Notes: generated by a model not told the origin, from the sequence alone. Counted from the stretch's first letter, positions 1-9,282 are shown. The stretch is 64,000 bases of DNA from Alphaproteobacteria bacterium MarineAlpha11_Bin1 (GCA_002937455.1 PTJZ01000014.1:1-64000); one strand, 5' to 3'. Program-made: numbers and translations.

Positions 1-114
1 CCACCAAGATGAGGCCGAGATCGGAATGATCGGGTCCAGAGGGGGGGATGCGTTGCTGTTACCGATGATTTGCTGAAGACGCAGAAAGCGTGACGTGTTT
101 TGGGTTGGGCTCAT
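1..114 (-). CDS. AlpA-like phage/island transcriptional regulator, partial (N-terminal 38 residues)
   Basis: An open frame starts at the ATG at 114 and runs off the left window edge. The visible 38 residues include FLRLQQIIG, then a proline-rich stretch, then PISASSWW. This matches the opening of AlpA-family regulators, which usually read FLRL...IPVSRSTWW and form a small MerR-like winged-helix domain. An AAGGA ribosome-binding site lies about 8 nt upstream of the start. The gene follows the integrase and an unknown gene on the same strand, where island-borne AlpA genes commonly sit; such proteins often control excision genes. The family call is by recognition of a short segment, and the recognition helix lies outside the window. 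Confidence 0.68.
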   Translation of the reverse strand, partial: MSPTQNTSRFLRLQQIIGNSNASPPLDPIIPISASSWW

Positions 115-223
115 GCCAAGTTCCTTGGGTTTAGTTGGACATGGCCCTCCATGATTGCTGCCTGAAAGTCGGAGCGAGAGGTTTAAAAAAATTAAGGCGT
201 ATCGCCGGTTTTGTGCCCGTTTT

Positions 224-757
224 TCAGCGTCTTAGCCTCATTTCCTTGGGGGAGTTACCCCCTTTTCTTCCACCTTCGCGCACTTTTTTGCCTATTTCAG
301 CGTCAGGTCTTTCCCGTTCTCTTCGCGCTTCTGATTGGGCCAGCGCCACCCGCAGCCACTCGTTCTCCTGCCGGGACGCTTCAAGTTCCTGTTTGTAGTC
401 TTCGGGGGAACCCAAGCCTATCGCTCCACCGACTTCTCCCGCCGCTGCCACTCCGCCAACCTCTACGGTCTCACCGTGTTGCATGCGGCTGATGTCAGGG
501 TTTTCCGCCCCGTATCTCCTGTTCGCCCATGCCGCTACCTTACAAAATTCAAAATGTCCCGCGGGAGTAGTCGCAAGGAATCCTCGTTTGACGGCGTACC
601 GAACATGATTGTCCACCTGCCGCCTCCGATCCCAACGCTCACCGTCCTGGGCTAGGAGATCCGTGATCATGGATACGGCTTCGCCATGTTCAATCATATC
701 GTCGTGCGCGTAGTTCTCGGGTGGATCGTACTTAAGCCTTCTGTAAGGTTTACCCAT
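224..757 (-). CDS. Hypothetical protein in integrase operon
   Basis: A 177-residue soluble protein of no family I recognise. It begins 9 nt after the integrase stop and reads in the same direction, so the two are probably co-transcribed. The N-terminal half (about residues 1-90) is mixed and could be a small folded domain. A glycine/alanine-rich linker follows at about 100-115. A charged stretch with heptad-like spacing at about 120-160 looks like a coiled coil, and the tail is basic (GKKVREGGRKGG). No signal peptide or membrane segment is visible. Its position between integrase and AlpA-like gene suggests an element-encoded accessory protein, but nothing in the sequence gives a function. Confidence 0.6.
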   Translation of the reverse strand: MGKPYRRLKYDPPENYAHDDMIEHGEAVSMITDLLAQDGERWDRRRQVDNHVRYAVKRGFLATTPAGHFEFCKVAAWANRRYGAENPDISRMQHGETVEVGGVAAAGEVGGAIGLGSPEDYKQELEASRQENEWLRVALAQSEARRERERPDAEIGKKVREGGRKGGNSPKEMRLRR

Positions 758-766
758 TGCCTGCCA

Positions 767-1981
767 TTAACCGCCGGACCTAAATTCTACCGAGACCACT
801 TGGCCTTTAGCACCGCATACATAGTCAGCCCAGGCGGCCATCAGTTCTCGCCGCTTCTCCAAAAGATCACCGCGCCGGTAAGCAGCCTCTACCGAGCTGG
901 TAATCTTGTGAGATAAAGCCATCTCGGACACTTCGTTGGGAAAGTTGGTTGTCTCAGAGGCCCAATCCTTAAAACTGGAACGGAACCCGTGGACCGTTGC
1001 CGTGAGCCCGAGGCGCCGCTGCAGTACAAAAAGAAGCGTGTTGTAGGAGAGAGGGTTCCCGGTGATTTGATTGGGGAAGATGAACTCGGAATTGGGTGAC
1101 AGCGCTCTTGCTCGCTCCAATAGGTCTAATGCATGGCTGGTAAGAGGTACGCGATGCGTCTCTTTTGTCTTCATCCTGCTTCCCGGGACGGTCCACAACC
1201 GCTTTTCAAAATCGACCTCGTCCCACTTCGCCCCGAGAACCTCGATGGTCCTTGCGGCGGTGAGAACCAAGAATTTCAAAGCTAGTTTCGATTCCGGCTT
1301 GGCCGAGCATGCACTCAGCTTACGGATAAGTTCGGGGACGTGATCGAAGTGGAGCGATTCGTGGTGCCGCACATCGTGTTTCTGGCGCGGCAGGCCTGCC
1401 AGTGCCGCCTCGACTGGATCGTCGCCTGTATAGAATTCGCTGGCGCGCGCCCATTTGATTACCGCCGAAATCCTCTGGGCAAGGCGCTTTGCGGTCTCCG
1501 GTTTCTCCGTCCAGATCGGGGATAGAATGCGCAACACGTCCGCTGAGGTGATTTGACTGACTGGCCTGGCTCCGATTAACGGAAAAGCGTACCGCTCAAG
1601 GGTATTGATCCACTGTGCCGCATGCTTGGGGTTTTTCCAGCTTGGTAACAGGCCTGCATGGACGGTGATTGCGGCCTTTTCAAAGGTGGGTATTTCCTTG
1701 CTCTCACGACGGCGCTCTTCGAGAGGATCACCGCCGCTGCGGGCTATTGCACGATATCTCTGGGCCGTCGCGCGGGCCTGTGCGAGAGATACTGTTCTTA
1801 TACCGCCGAGCCCCATATCCCGCCTGCGGCCACGTACTACCGTTCGGAGTATCCAGCGTTTTGCGCCAGACGTGTCAACAACCAGATATAGGCCATTGCC
1901 GTCCGCGTAGCGCCCCGCGGTAGACAGCTTTGCAATCTGCATGGCAGTGAGCGCGCTGACAGGATGCTTACCTTTAGCCAT
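767..1981 (-). CDS. Tyrosine recombinase/integrase, P4-like family
   Basis: The 404-residue product has the layout of P4-type integrases: an N-terminal DUF4102-like arm-binding domain with GRYADGNGLYLVV near residue 25, a SAM-like core-binding domain, and a C-terminal catalytic domain. The catalytic arginine lies in TAARTIEV, the HxxR pair in HGFRSSFKDWA, the second histidine in LSHKITSS, and the tyrosine nucleophile in AAYRR, so the enzyme looks intact. I start it at 1981 (MAKGKHPV) because family members begin just before this segment; an ATG at 2005 adds 8 residues. It lies immediately 3' of tRNA-Ser, the classic arrangement for an element inserted into the 3' end of a tRNA gene. Confidence 0.93.
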   Translation of the reverse strand: MAKGKHPVSALTAMQIAKLSTAGRYADGNGLYLVVDTSGAKRWILRTVVRGRRRDMGLGGIRTVSLAQARATAQRYRAIARSGGDPLEERRRESKEIPTFEKAAITVHAGLLPSWKNPKHAAQWINTLERYAFPLIGARPVSQITSADVLRILSPIWTEKPETAKRLAQRISAVIKWARASEFYTGDDPVEAALAGLPRQKHDVRHHESLHFDHVPELIRKLSACSAKPESKLALKFLVLTAARTIEVLGAKWDEVDFEKRLWTVPGSRMKTKETHRVPLTSHALDLLERARALSPNSEFIFPNQITGNPLSYNTLLFVLQRRLGLTATVHGFRSSFKDWASETTNFPNEVSEMALSHKITSSVEAAYRRGDLLEKRRELMAAWADYVCGAKGQVVSVEFRSGG

Positions 1982-2052
1982 TTCCCATCCCACAAAACAT
2001 ACCACATTTTATGCTGGATCGGGTTGGACGTCAATGGACGGGATTAGCTGTT

Positions 2053-2072
2053 TATCCCATATTATCCCATAT
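2053..2072. repeat. Perfect 10-bp tandem repeat between integrase and tRNA
   Basis: TATCCCATAT occurs twice in direct succession, at 2053-2062 and 2063-2072, in the short AT-rich stretch between the integrase start and the tRNA-Ser 3' end. Tandem direct repeats here are typical of arm-type integrase or excisionase binding sites. That role is inferred from position only. Confidence 0.6.
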
Positions 2073-2118
2073 AATCAATATCTTAATATATGTTATTGGA
2101 CAGCCCTAGACAGTAAAA

Positions 2119-2209
2119 TGGCGGACGGGGTGGGATTCGAACCCACGATACGGTGTTACCGCATACACGCTTTCCAAGCGTGCGCCTTCAGCCACTCGGC
2201 CACCCGTCC
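2119..2209 (-). tRNA. tRNA-Ser(GGA)
   Basis: Read on the minus strand, the sequence starts GGACGGGTGGCCGAG and ends in CCCGTCC-G-CCA. The acceptor stem is a perfect 7-bp helix with a G discriminator, as expected for serine tRNA. The anticodon stem-loop CACGC-TTGGAAA-GCGTG carries anticodon GGA, reading UCC and UCU. A long variable arm and a GTTCGAATCC T-loop are present. The CCA end is encoded. The gene is followed by an integrase gene, so its 3' end is the likely attachment core of the element to its left. Confidence 0.96.
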
Positions 2210-2218
2210 GCGGCGGCG

Positions 2219-2248
2219 GATAATGCCCAAGGAGCTAGCGTGATGCAA
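2219..2248 (-). promoter_or_regulatory. Candidate promoter of tRNA-Ser
   Basis: On the minus strand TTGCAT (2248-2243) and ATTATC (2224-2219) are 18 bp apart. This would start transcription a few nucleotides before the mature tRNA 5' end at 2209. It is a motif match only. Confidence 0.4.
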
Positions 2249-2374
2249 CGCCGAATTAGTGGGACCAAATAGAAGTGTCCTGCGTATACCGTCACTGTGA
2301 TAATACGTCGAATTTTGACTGCGTTTTGTCTGTGTTACGATTATTAGAGACACTTGGAAAAAAGACCGCAATAA

Positions 2375-2692
2375 ATGAAAATAGGACGCATAATCGGCTG
2401 GATATTTATAGTTCTAGCTCTGATTTTAGCCGGCTACCAATTTCTTTTCGCCCCAACGGACGAAGGGAGCAGCATAGTAGTACTTGGTGAATTGTGGTTC
2501 CGCCTCGACCAGATTTTAGGGACCGGATCTTTGAACGTTACGCAAGCTTTTATACAGCGTTATGTTTCCGTATGGCTGTGGGAGAGCGCCATCCAGAACA
2601 TCTTAAGTTCCCCTGCCGGTCTTGTGTTGGGCATTCCCGGGATGGGCCTGTTATGGCTGTTTCGCAATCGCCCCCGGAGGTTGAGGCGATAG
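2375..2692 (+). CDS. Small two-span membrane protein, unknown function
   Basis: The 105-residue product has a hydrophobic segment at about residues 5-24 (IIGWIFIVLALILAGYQFLF) and another at about 78-95 (LVLGIPGMGLLWLF). The loop between them contains GELWFRLD and an aromatic stretch, and the tail is very basic (RNRPRRLRR), suggesting a cytoplasmic C-terminus. I recall small proteins of this design, with the GELWFRLDP-like core, from other alphaproteobacteria, but they have no assigned role. It is convergent with lepA, with 26 nt between the stops. Confidence 0.7.
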   Translation: MKIGRIIGWIFIVLALILAGYQFLFAPTDEGSSIVVLGELWFRLDQILGTGSLNVTQAFIQRYVSVWLWESAIQNILSSPAGLVLGIPGMGLLWLFRNRPRRLRR

Positions 2693-2718
2693 GGCAAGCC
2701 GGAGGCAGATTAACTCGT

Positions 2719-4521
2719 CTACTCGTCTCCTATTCGAAGTGCTTCGATAAATGCTGATTGCGGGATTTCCACTGCACCAAACTGGCGCATTCTCTTTTTG
2801 CCTTCTTTTTGCTTTTCCAAAAGCTTGCGCTTGCGGCTGACGTCACCGCCATAGCACTTGGCTGTCACGTCCTTACGCATTGCCGAGATTGTCTCGCGGG
2901 CAATAATCTTGCCACCGATCGCCGCCTGCAAAGGAATCTTGAACAGTTGTCGTGGGATTAGGTCCTTTAGCCTAGAACAAATAGCACGGCCGCGGAATTC
3001 AGCCTGGCTGCGATGTACGATCATGGACAAAGCATCAACCGGCTCTGCATTAACCAGAATGCCAAGTTTCACGAGATCGCCCTCTTCGTAGCCGGTAACG
3101 TGATAATCGAAACTGGCGTAGCCCCGGCTAACGGATTTCAACCGGTCGTAGAAATCAAATACCACCTCATTTAACGGAAGTTTATAGACAAGCATGGCAC
3201 GCCCACCCGCATAGGTCAGCTCTTGTTGGATACCACGACGGTCCTCGCACAGTTTTAGTATCGCGCCGAGATGCTCGTCGGGTACCAAGATAGTCGCCTG
3301 GATCCACGGCTCCTCAATGCGATCGATCTTCACTACGTCCGGCATGTCAGCAGGGTTGTGTAGTTCCAGAATTGTGCCATCCGCCATGTGTATACGGTAG
3401 ATCACAGATGGTGCTGTCGTGATAAGGTCGAGATCGAATTCACGGCTGAGCCGTTCCTGCACGATCTCTAGATGAAGCAGCCCAAGAAAGCCGCAGCGGA
3501 ACCCGAATCCTAGTGCTGCAGAGGTTTCCGGTTCGAAGTAAAAGCTGCCGTCATTGAGCCGCAGCTTTGCAAGGCTGTCACGCAGATCTTCGTAATCCGC
3601 CGCATCAATAGGGAACAAGCCACAAAACACTACTGGCACACTGGGCTTGAAGCCAGGCAGCGGTTCACTAGCTTGTTTCTTCTCTTCCGTAAGGGTATCT
3701 CCGACCTGCGCATCTGCCACGGTTTTGATAGAAGCGGTTATGAAACCTACCTCTCCTGGGCCAAGTTCGGTGACATCTTTACGCTTGGGCGTGAACACGC
3801 CACACACGTCAACTTGGTGCGTCGCTCCGGTACCCATCATCCGGATCTTCATCCCTTTTTTTAGTACCCCATTGCGCACGCGCACCAACACAATTACTCC
3901 AAGATACGAATCGTACCAAGAATCCACCAGCATGGCCGTAAGCGGTGAGTTACGTTCGCCGGCAGGGGGCGGCAAACGTTCTACCAGCGCTTCCAGTACC
4001 TCTGAAATTCCTTCGCCAGTCTTAGCGGAAACAGCAATAGCGTCCTCACCAGCGAGACCGACCACGTCTTCTATCTCCTGCCGCACACGGTCTGGCTCGG
4101 CAGCCGGCAGATCTATCTTGTTCAACACGGGAATTATTTCGTGATCAGCATCGATGGCGAGGTAAGAATTCGCCAGTGTCTGCGCCTCAACGCCCTGGGA
4201 CGAATCGACAATCAGTAGAGAACCTTCGCAAGCAGCCAACGAACGTGAGACCTCGTAACTGAAATCGACATGGCCGGGTGTGTCCATCAGGTTGAGCTGA
4301 TAGTTCTCCCCGTCTAACGCTCTATACATGAGACGTACGGTCTGCGCCTTTATAGTAATACCGCGCTCACGCTCGATATCCATAGTATCGAGCATCTGTT
4401 CTTTGAGCTCGCGCTTCTCAACCCCACCGCATTCTTGGATAAGTCGGTCGGCCAGCGTGGACTTACCATGATCGATATGTGCGATGATCGCGAAATTTCG
4501 GATATGCGATAAACTTGTCAT
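2719..4521 (-). CDS. lepA: Elongation factor 4 (LepA), ribosome back-translocation GTPase
   Basis: LepA is a ribosome-associated GTPase resembling EF-G that acts on stalled or mis-translocated ribosomes. The 600-residue length is normal for the family. The G1 motif AHIDHGKST lies at about 14-22, switch [10 protein letters not shown] near 80 and the NKIDLP G4 motif near 135. The LepA-specific C-terminal domain with [20 protein letters not shown] lies near residues 555-575. The start at 4521 matches the family (short leader before [13 protein letters not shown]). Spacing of 120 nt from pheT suggests its own promoter. Confidence 0.98.
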   Translation of the reverse strand: MTSLSHIRNFAIIAHIDHGKSTLADRLIQECGGVEKRELKEQMLDTMDIERERGITIKAQTVRLMYRALDGENYQLNLMDTPGHVDFSYEVSRSLAACEGSLLIVDSSQGVEAQTLANSYLAIDADHEIIPVLNKIDLPAAEPDRVRQEIEDVVGLAGEDAIAVSAKTGEGISEVLEALVERLPPPAGERNSPLTAMLVDSWYDSYLGVIVLVRVRNGVLKKGMKIRMMGTGATHQVDVCGVFTPKRKDVTELGPGEVGFITASIKTVADAQVGDTLTEEKKQASEPLPGFKPSVPVVFCGLFPIDAADYEDLRDSLAKLRLNDGSFYFEPETSAALGFGFRCGFLGLLHLEIVQERLSREFDLDLITTAPSVIYRIHMADGTILELHNPADMPDVVKIDRIEEPWIQATILVPDEHLGAILKLCEDRRGIQQELTYAGGRAMLVYKLPLNEVVFDFYDRLKSVSRGYASFDYHVTGYEEGDLVKLGILVNAEPVDALSMIVHRSQAEFRGRAICSRLKDLIPRQLFKIPLQAAIGGKIIARETISAMRKDVTAKCYGGDVSRKRKLLEKQKEGKKRMRQFGAVEIPQSAFIEALRIGDE

Positions 4522-4641
4522 TGCGCGCGGAACATAGGGTTGCCTGAGCGCAGGGGCAAGCAGAGAGCAAGTCTAAACAACACAAAGAGCCGACTATTAG
4601 AGATGTTGTGATGATTTAATATAGCGTAACGACAACGGAGA

Positions 4642-7062
4642 CTAACCCCGCAACACCCCACCCGTCCGCTGTTTAACTTCGGTCGTTATTTTTTTCACTA
4701 CCGCCTCAATCTTCTCGTCAGTGAGCGTGGCTTCGGTCGGCTGGAGAGTAACAGAAATCGCCACCGATTTTTTATCTTCGCCGACATTGTCACCCTCGTA
4801 AACATCGAAGACCGACGCGTCAACAACCAGATTCTTGTCGGCTGATCGAGCAGCGCGGAGAATCTCTCCAGCACTCACAACATTATCGACTACGAAGGCA
4901 AAGTCGCGGTGCACAGCCTGAAATGGGGATAAATGTAATAGCGGGCGAGCAGCCCCGCTGCCGGATTTTGCCTTATTCTTCCGTGCCAACGGCACCAAGT
5001 GCAAGTTAACGACCATACCGACCGCCGGTCCGTCGATATTCATCTCTCGAAGGGTTGCTGGGTGAATATCACCGAAGGATGCTAGAGCATTTGGACCTAA
5101 GCGAAACACGCCAGCCCTACCCGGGTGAAACCACTGTGGCGGATCCATTGTAACCTGCAGGTTTTCAATCGGTGCCCCAACTGCTTCTAGTGCAGCATAG
5201 GCATCCGCCTTTGCATCCCAGGCATCGACGTCGCGTTGGGGTGTGCACCAATGCCGAGAATGTTGCTTCCCGATACGGATAGCGGTTGCAACGTTCGCCT
5301 GTCCGTCTTCTTCATCGCTGGAATATATGGGCCCTACCTCGAATAGTGCTACATCTGGATAACCACGATCGGCATTACGCTGTGCGGCCTCCAAGAGGTT
5401 GGGCAGAATCGATGGGCGCATGGTATCAAGATCAGCGGAGATTGGATTGTCGACTGCCAGCGCCTCGTTATCAAAACCGAAAATTTCCGCAGTTTTCCGC
5501 TTCATAAAGGAGAAAGTCACCGCCTCGGTCATGCCGCGCGACGCTAATATCCTGCGAGCGGCAGATTCGCGCCGCTGACTGGCTGACCACGCCGGCATGG
5601 CAACGACGGCCTCGCGCGATAGCGGCACCGCAGGAATGTCATCATACCCCCTGATCCGCAAGATCTCTTCGGCCAAGTCCGCTTCGCCATTTATATCCTG
5701 CCGCCACGAAGGTATTACTGTGCAAATGTTGTCACCTTCGTCCACAGGATCAAAGCCAAGATCGGCCAGAATACGGACCTGTTCGTCGCCGGGGACATCA
5801 AGCCCACCCAGCGACGCGACGCGGGATATGCGTAACCGTAATTCGCGCCGCCAGTTCGGCATCTCGCCGGCAAATGTCAGCTCTGAAGCCTCACCGCCGC
5901 ATAAATCGAGAATCATCTTAGTCGCCACATGGGTGCCCCAGAAGGCGCTCTCCGGATCGACACCGCGTTCGAAACGATAGCGCGCGTCCGACATGATGCC
6001 AAGCTTTCGACCCGAAGTTGCGGTGCGTACGGGATCAAACAGCGCAACCTCGAGAAACACATCGGTCGTATTTTCGGTAACGGCGGATGCTTCTCCTCCC
6101 ATAATGCCGCCGATCGCCTCGACGCCGTTGTCATCGGCGATGACAGTCATGTCAGACTCGAGCTCATACTCCCCGCCGTCCAACGCCAGAACCTTCTCAC
6201 CATCCTTGGCGAGACGCATGGTGATATCGCCCTTAACGTTGGCAGCGTCAAATACATGTAGCGGCCTCGCCAAATCGAACGTGACATAGTTGGTAATATC
6301 TACTAGTGCCGAAATGGGACGTAGACCAATAGCGCACAAGCGGTCCTGCAACCATTGCGGGCTGGGTCCGTTTTCTACACCCCGGAAGTAGCGCCCTACC
6401 ACCAACGGGCACGCACCTTGGGCGTCATTAGGAAAATCGCGTTGCCACTGGATCGGAGAGGCGAAGTCGCCTTGGGTTTGCGGCGCATCCAAAGGCTTCA
6501 TAGTGCCCAAACCAGCTGCGGCGAGGTCGCGAGCAATACCCCGGACACCAGCGCAGTCCTGTCGGTTGGGCGTCAGCCCGATTTCAATGACGGGATCGCT
6601 AAGCCCCAGCACATCGACCGCTGCAATGCCAATCTCAGTATCTTCAGGTAATTCCACTATGCCTTCATGATCGTCTGAAAGACCCATTTCCCGCTCAGAC
6701 AGAAGCATGCCATTGGATTCCTCACCACGAATCTTACTTTTCTTGAGCGTGACATTAATTCCGGGAATGTAGGAGCCGGGCGCTGCGAACACGCCTTTCA
6801 TGCCGGCTCGCGCATTGGGCGCGCCGCAGACAACCTGTATCGGATCACCGTCTCCGCAATCGACCATGCAAACCTGCAGCCGGTCGGCATCGGGATGTTT
6901 TTTTGCGGAGACTACAAGGGCAACGCGGAAGGAAGCTAACGACTGGGCGCGGTCTTCCACCCCCTCGACCTCAAGCCCTATCATGGATAGTTTTTCGACG
7001 ATGTCGCTCAGCGGTCGCTCGGTATGCAAATGCTCTTTTAGCCAGTCGAACGTGAATTTCAT
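4642..7062 (-). CDS. pheT: Phenylalanyl-tRNA synthetase beta subunit
   Basis: This is the large subunit of the alpha2-beta2 enzyme that charges tRNA-Phe; it provides tRNA binding and editing. I start it at 7062 (MKFTFDWLKEHL), giving 806 residues. That ATG overlaps the pheS stop in an ATGA, and family members begin this way; a longer frame from 7125 would run inside pheS. Domains in order are an N-terminal EMAP-II-like tRNA-binding domain (about 40-150), the B3/B4 editing module, B5, the catalytic-like core and a C-terminal anticodon-binding FDX-ACB domain (about 710-806). It is translationally coupled to pheS. Confidence 0.97.
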   Translation of the reverse strand: MKFTFDWLKEHLHTERPLSDIVEKLSMIGLEVEGVEDRAQSLASFRVALVVSAKKHPDADRLQVCMVDCGDGDPIQVVCGAPNARAGMKGVFAAPGSYIPGINVTLKKSKIRGEESNGMLLSEREMGLSDDHEGIVELPEDTEIGIAAVDVLGLSDPVIEIGLTPNRQDCAGVRGIARDLAAAGLGTMKPLDAPQTQGDFASPIQWQRDFPNDAQGACPLVVGRYFRGVENGPSPQWLQDRLCAIGLRPISALVDITNYVTFDLARPLHVFDAANVKGDITMRLAKDGEKVLALDGGEYELESDMTVIADDNGVEAIGGIMGGEASAVTENTTDVFLEVALFDPVRTATSGRKLGIMSDARYRFERGVDPESAFWGTHVATKMILDLCGGEASELTFAGEMPNWRRELRLRISRVASLGGLDVPGDEQVRILADLGFDPVDEGDNICTVIPSWRQDINGEADLAEEILRIRGYDDIPAVPLSREAVVAMPAWSASQRRESAARRILASRGMTEAVTFSFMKRKTAEIFGFDNEALAVDNPISADLDTMRPSILPNLLEAAQRNADRGYPDVALFEVGPIYSSDEEDGQANVATAIRIGKQHSRHWCTPQRDVDAWDAKADAYAALEAVGAPIENLQVTMDPPQWFHPGRAGVFRLGPNALASFGDIHPATLREMNIDGPAVGMVVNLHLVPLARKNKAKSGSGAARPLLHLSPFQAVHRDFAFVVDNVVSAGEILRAARSADKNLVVDASVFDVYEGDNVGEDKKSVAISVTLQPTEATLTDEKIEAVVKKITTEVKQRTGGVLRG

Positions 7063-8132
7063 CGAAACAGCCCTTCCGCAACATTTGGTACATCGAGCGG
7101 GACGAAGCCATAATGCTTCAACCATCGGATATCTGATTCATAGAATGTGCGTAGGTCGGGGATGCCATACTTTAACATTGCCGCACGTTCGATGCCGAGG
7201 CCAAAGGCGAAACCCTGATATTTCTCGGAGTCAATTCCGCAGTTTTCTAGAACGTGAGGATTGACCATGCCGCAGCCCAGAATTTCCAACCAATCTGCAC
7301 CGGCCCCAATGGTCAGTCCTCCGTCTTCGTGCGAGCAGCCAATATCTACCTCTGCCGATGGCTCGGTGAATGGGAAATACGAAGGACGAAACCTTACCGG
7401 CAGATTATCAATGTCAAAAAATGCGCGGCAAAACTCAATCAGGCAGCCTTTTAGGTGGCCCATATGGGTAGTCTGGTCGATGACTAGACCTTCGATCTGG
7501 TGGAACATCGGCGAATGGGTGGCATCGTGATCAGCGCGGAAAGTGCGGCCAGGTACTACGATTCGGATCGGTGGCTTTTCATTTACCATAGTGCGGATCT
7601 GCACGGGTGAGGTATGCGTCCGCAACACCTTCCGCTCACCTTTTTCATTTGCCGGGAGATAGAACGTATCGTGATCCTGACGCGCAGGGTGCTCCGGGGG
7701 GATATTTAGCGCCGTGAAATTATTAAAATCACTCTCAATATGGGGGCCTTCCGCTACGGTGAATCCCATTTCACAAAATATCGCAACCATCTCGTCGATT
7801 GTCTGGCTGATTGGATGAATCCGGCCTACCCCCTCTGGGCGCTGCGATAGAGAAAGATCAATTCGGTCGGCGGCAAGGCCGGCATCCAGCGTCTGAGCGT
7901 CAAGTGCTTCCTTTTTCGAATCTATCGCATCAGCGATCACCGTCTTAAGAACATTCAGCTGCTGACCTACGTCGCGCCGGTCTTCTAATGGAAGCCGGCC
8001 TATACCCTTGACCATCTCGGTAATGGAACCGCGCTTGCCAAGCAGCGACACTCTAAGCGCCTCAAGTTCTTCTGGATCCACCGCCTCCACCTGCGATAGC
8101 AATTCGTCCCTTAACTGTTCGAGATTTTCCAT
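7059..8132 (-). CDS. pheS: Phenylalanyl-tRNA synthetase alpha subunit
   Basis: This is the catalytic class II subunit. The 357 residues include an N-terminal coiled-coil arm for tRNA (about 1-90). Class II motif 2 lies around RTFRADHDATHSPMFHQIEG, and motif 3 in GFAFGLGIERAAMLKYG near the C-terminus. It sits 62 nt after rplT and overlaps pheT by 4 nt, so rpmI-rplT-pheS-pheT can be one transcript. infC, which often precedes rpmI, is not here. Confidence 0.98.
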   Translation of the reverse strand: MENLEQLRDELLSQVEAVDPEELEALRVSLLGKRGSITEMVKGIGRLPLEDRRDVGQQLNVLKTVIADAIDSKKEALDAQTLDAGLAADRIDLSLSQRPEGVGRIHPISQTIDEMVAIFCEMGFTVAEGPHIESDFNNFTALNIPPEHPARQDHDTFYLPANEKGERKVLRTHTSPVQIRTMVNEKPPIRIVVPGRTFRADHDATHSPMFHQIEGLVIDQTTHMGHLKGCLIEFCRAFFDIDNLPVRFRPSYFPFTEPSAEVDIGCSHEDGGLTIGAGADWLEILGCGMVNPHVLENCGIDSEKYQGFAFGLGIERAAMLKYGIPDLRTFYESDIRWLKHYGFVPLDVPNVAEGLFR

Positions 8133-8194
8133 AGGAAGTCCTTCGTCCGTCTTTCAACGGCCGCCTCGAGCACTACGTTGGAGAAAAACCGGTG

Positions 8195-8560
8195 TTAACC
8201 AGCGACGTCGAGAGCGGCCTTTGCCTGTTTCACGACACTACTAAAAGCCTCCGGCTCCTGCGCAGCAAGATCAGCCAGCACCTTTCGGTCGAGCTCAATT
8301 CCAGCCTTACTCAGACCGTGCATAAACTGAGAATAAGTGAGCCCATGCTGCCGTGCTCCGGCGTTAATACGCTGGATCCAGAGTGCGCGAAAGTTGCGCT
8401 TCTTGACCCGGCGATCGCGGTAAGCGTATTGGCCGGCTTTTTCAACCTTTTCCACCGCAACTCTGAACACCTTGGAATTACGCCCACGATAACCTTTCGC
8501 CTTTTTCAGGACTTTCTTGTGGCGGGCGTGGGTCGTGACGCCGCGTTTTACTCTCGCCAT
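8195..8560 (-). CDS. rplT: 50S ribosomal protein L20
   Basis: A 121-residue basic protein beginning [16 protein letters not shown], the canonical L20 start, and containing the family motif [21 protein letters not shown]20 binds 23S rRNA early in 50S assembly. In many bacteria it also represses its own operon by binding the rpmI leader. It follows rpmI by 12 nt. Confidence 0.98.
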   Translation of the reverse strand: MARVKRGVTTHARHKKVLKKAKGYRGRNSKVFRVAVEKVEKAGQYAYRDRRVKKRNFRALWIQRINAGARQHGLTYSQFMHGLSKAGIELDRKVLADLAAQEPEAFSSVVKQAKAALDVAG

Positions 8561-8572
8561 GTCAGATTTCCT

Positions 8573-8773
8573 TTATTTCGCATAGGGCAGATAGGATTTG
8601 ACGATTTTCGCGTCTGCATCGGAGAGGATCTGTGTACCGCGCGAGTTGCGCTTCATTTTCTGAGAGCGCTTGCGAAGATTGTGACGTTTTTTGGCAAAGT
8701 TGGAACGGACTTTTCCAGTAGCCGTTGTGCGGAATCGCTTTTTCGCGCCGCTTTTTGACTTCAGCTTGGGCAT
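8573..8773 (-). CDS. rpmI: 50S ribosomal protein L35
   Basis: A 66-residue, highly basic protein opening [15 protein letters not shown] with internal [15 protein letters not shown], as in L35. It is the first gene of the rpmI-rplT-pheS-pheT cluster. A promoter and a hairpin-containing leader precede it (8834-8911). Confidence 0.97.
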   Translation of the reverse strand: MPKLKSKSGAKKRFRTTATGKVRSNFAKKRHNLRKRSQKMKRNSRGTQILSDADAKIVKSYLPYAK

Positions 8774-8833
8774 TTACGTCTCCTATGTTTGTACCGACGT
8801 TAGGTATGTGTAGCGGTACGGACGTCGTTTAAA

Positions 8834-8864
8834 CGGTCCCGGCATGCCCTTCCAAGCCGGACCG
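8834..8864 (-). promoter_or_regulatory. Hairpin in the rpmI 5' leader
   Basis: CGGTCCCGGC (8834-8843) and GCCGGACCG (8856-8864) pair with one bulged base around a 12-nt loop. On the minus strand the hairpin is followed by TTTAAA. It lies between the candidate promoter (8883-8911) and the rpmI start (8773). It could be a weak attenuator or an L20-type autoregulatory element, or it could end trxA transcripts. The structure is seen; the role is inferred. Confidence 0.5.
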
Positions 8865-8882
8865 CTTTCATAAAGGCCGGTT

Positions 8883-8911
8883 TATATAATTGGTTGCCCA
8901 GCAATGTGCAA
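8883..8911 (-). promoter_or_regulatory. Candidate sigma-70 promoter of rpmI-rplT-pheST
   Basis: On the minus strand TTGCAC (8911-8906) and TATATA (8888-8883) are separated by 17 bp. Transcription would begin near 8876, leaving a leader of about 100 nt before rpmI. Confidence 0.55.
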
Positions 8912-8961
8912 GTGCCAAAACCCGCCATATAAGAAGGGTTTTTGACTTTACATCACCAGAT

Positions 8962-9282
8962 TCATACCGATGATTGTATCCATTCAACCAATTTACTCTT
9001 GGGCAAGGCCCCGACCTTGGTCGCAGCAACCTCACCATCCTTAAAAATGATAAGGGTTGGGATACCGCGTACGCCATATTTCGACGGCGTCATAGGATTT
9101 TCATCAATATTAACCTTCGCAACGGTGATCGCATCACCCATTTCCACTGAAATTTCTTCCAGAGACGGGCCAATTTGCTTACACGGTCCGCACCATTCTG
9201 CCCAGAAATCGACCAGAACAGGGCCTTCGGCGCCGAGAACATCGGTTTCGAATGAGTCGTCTGAAACTGGTTTACTTGTCAT
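8962..9282 (-). CDS. trxA: Thioredoxin
   Basis: A 106-residue cytosolic thioredoxin that keeps protein thiols reduced. The active site is WCGPC (Cys31 and Cys34), preceded by VLVDFWAEW. The cis-proline loop GIPTLIIF lies near residue 75. There is no signal peptide. It lies 110 nt downstream of addA on the same strand, a common alphaproteobacterial order. Confidence 0.97.
   Translation of the reverse strand: MTSKPVSDDSFETDVLGAEGPVLVDFWAEWCGPCKQIGPSLEEISVEMGDAITVAKVNIDENPMTPSKYGVRGIPTLIIFKDGEVAATKVGALPKSKLVEWIQSSV

Noticed and set aside
3647..4144. 165-codon plus-strand frame antisense to lepA
   Set aside because: It lies wholly inside lepA, has a serine/threonine/proline-rich, low-information product and no family resemblance.
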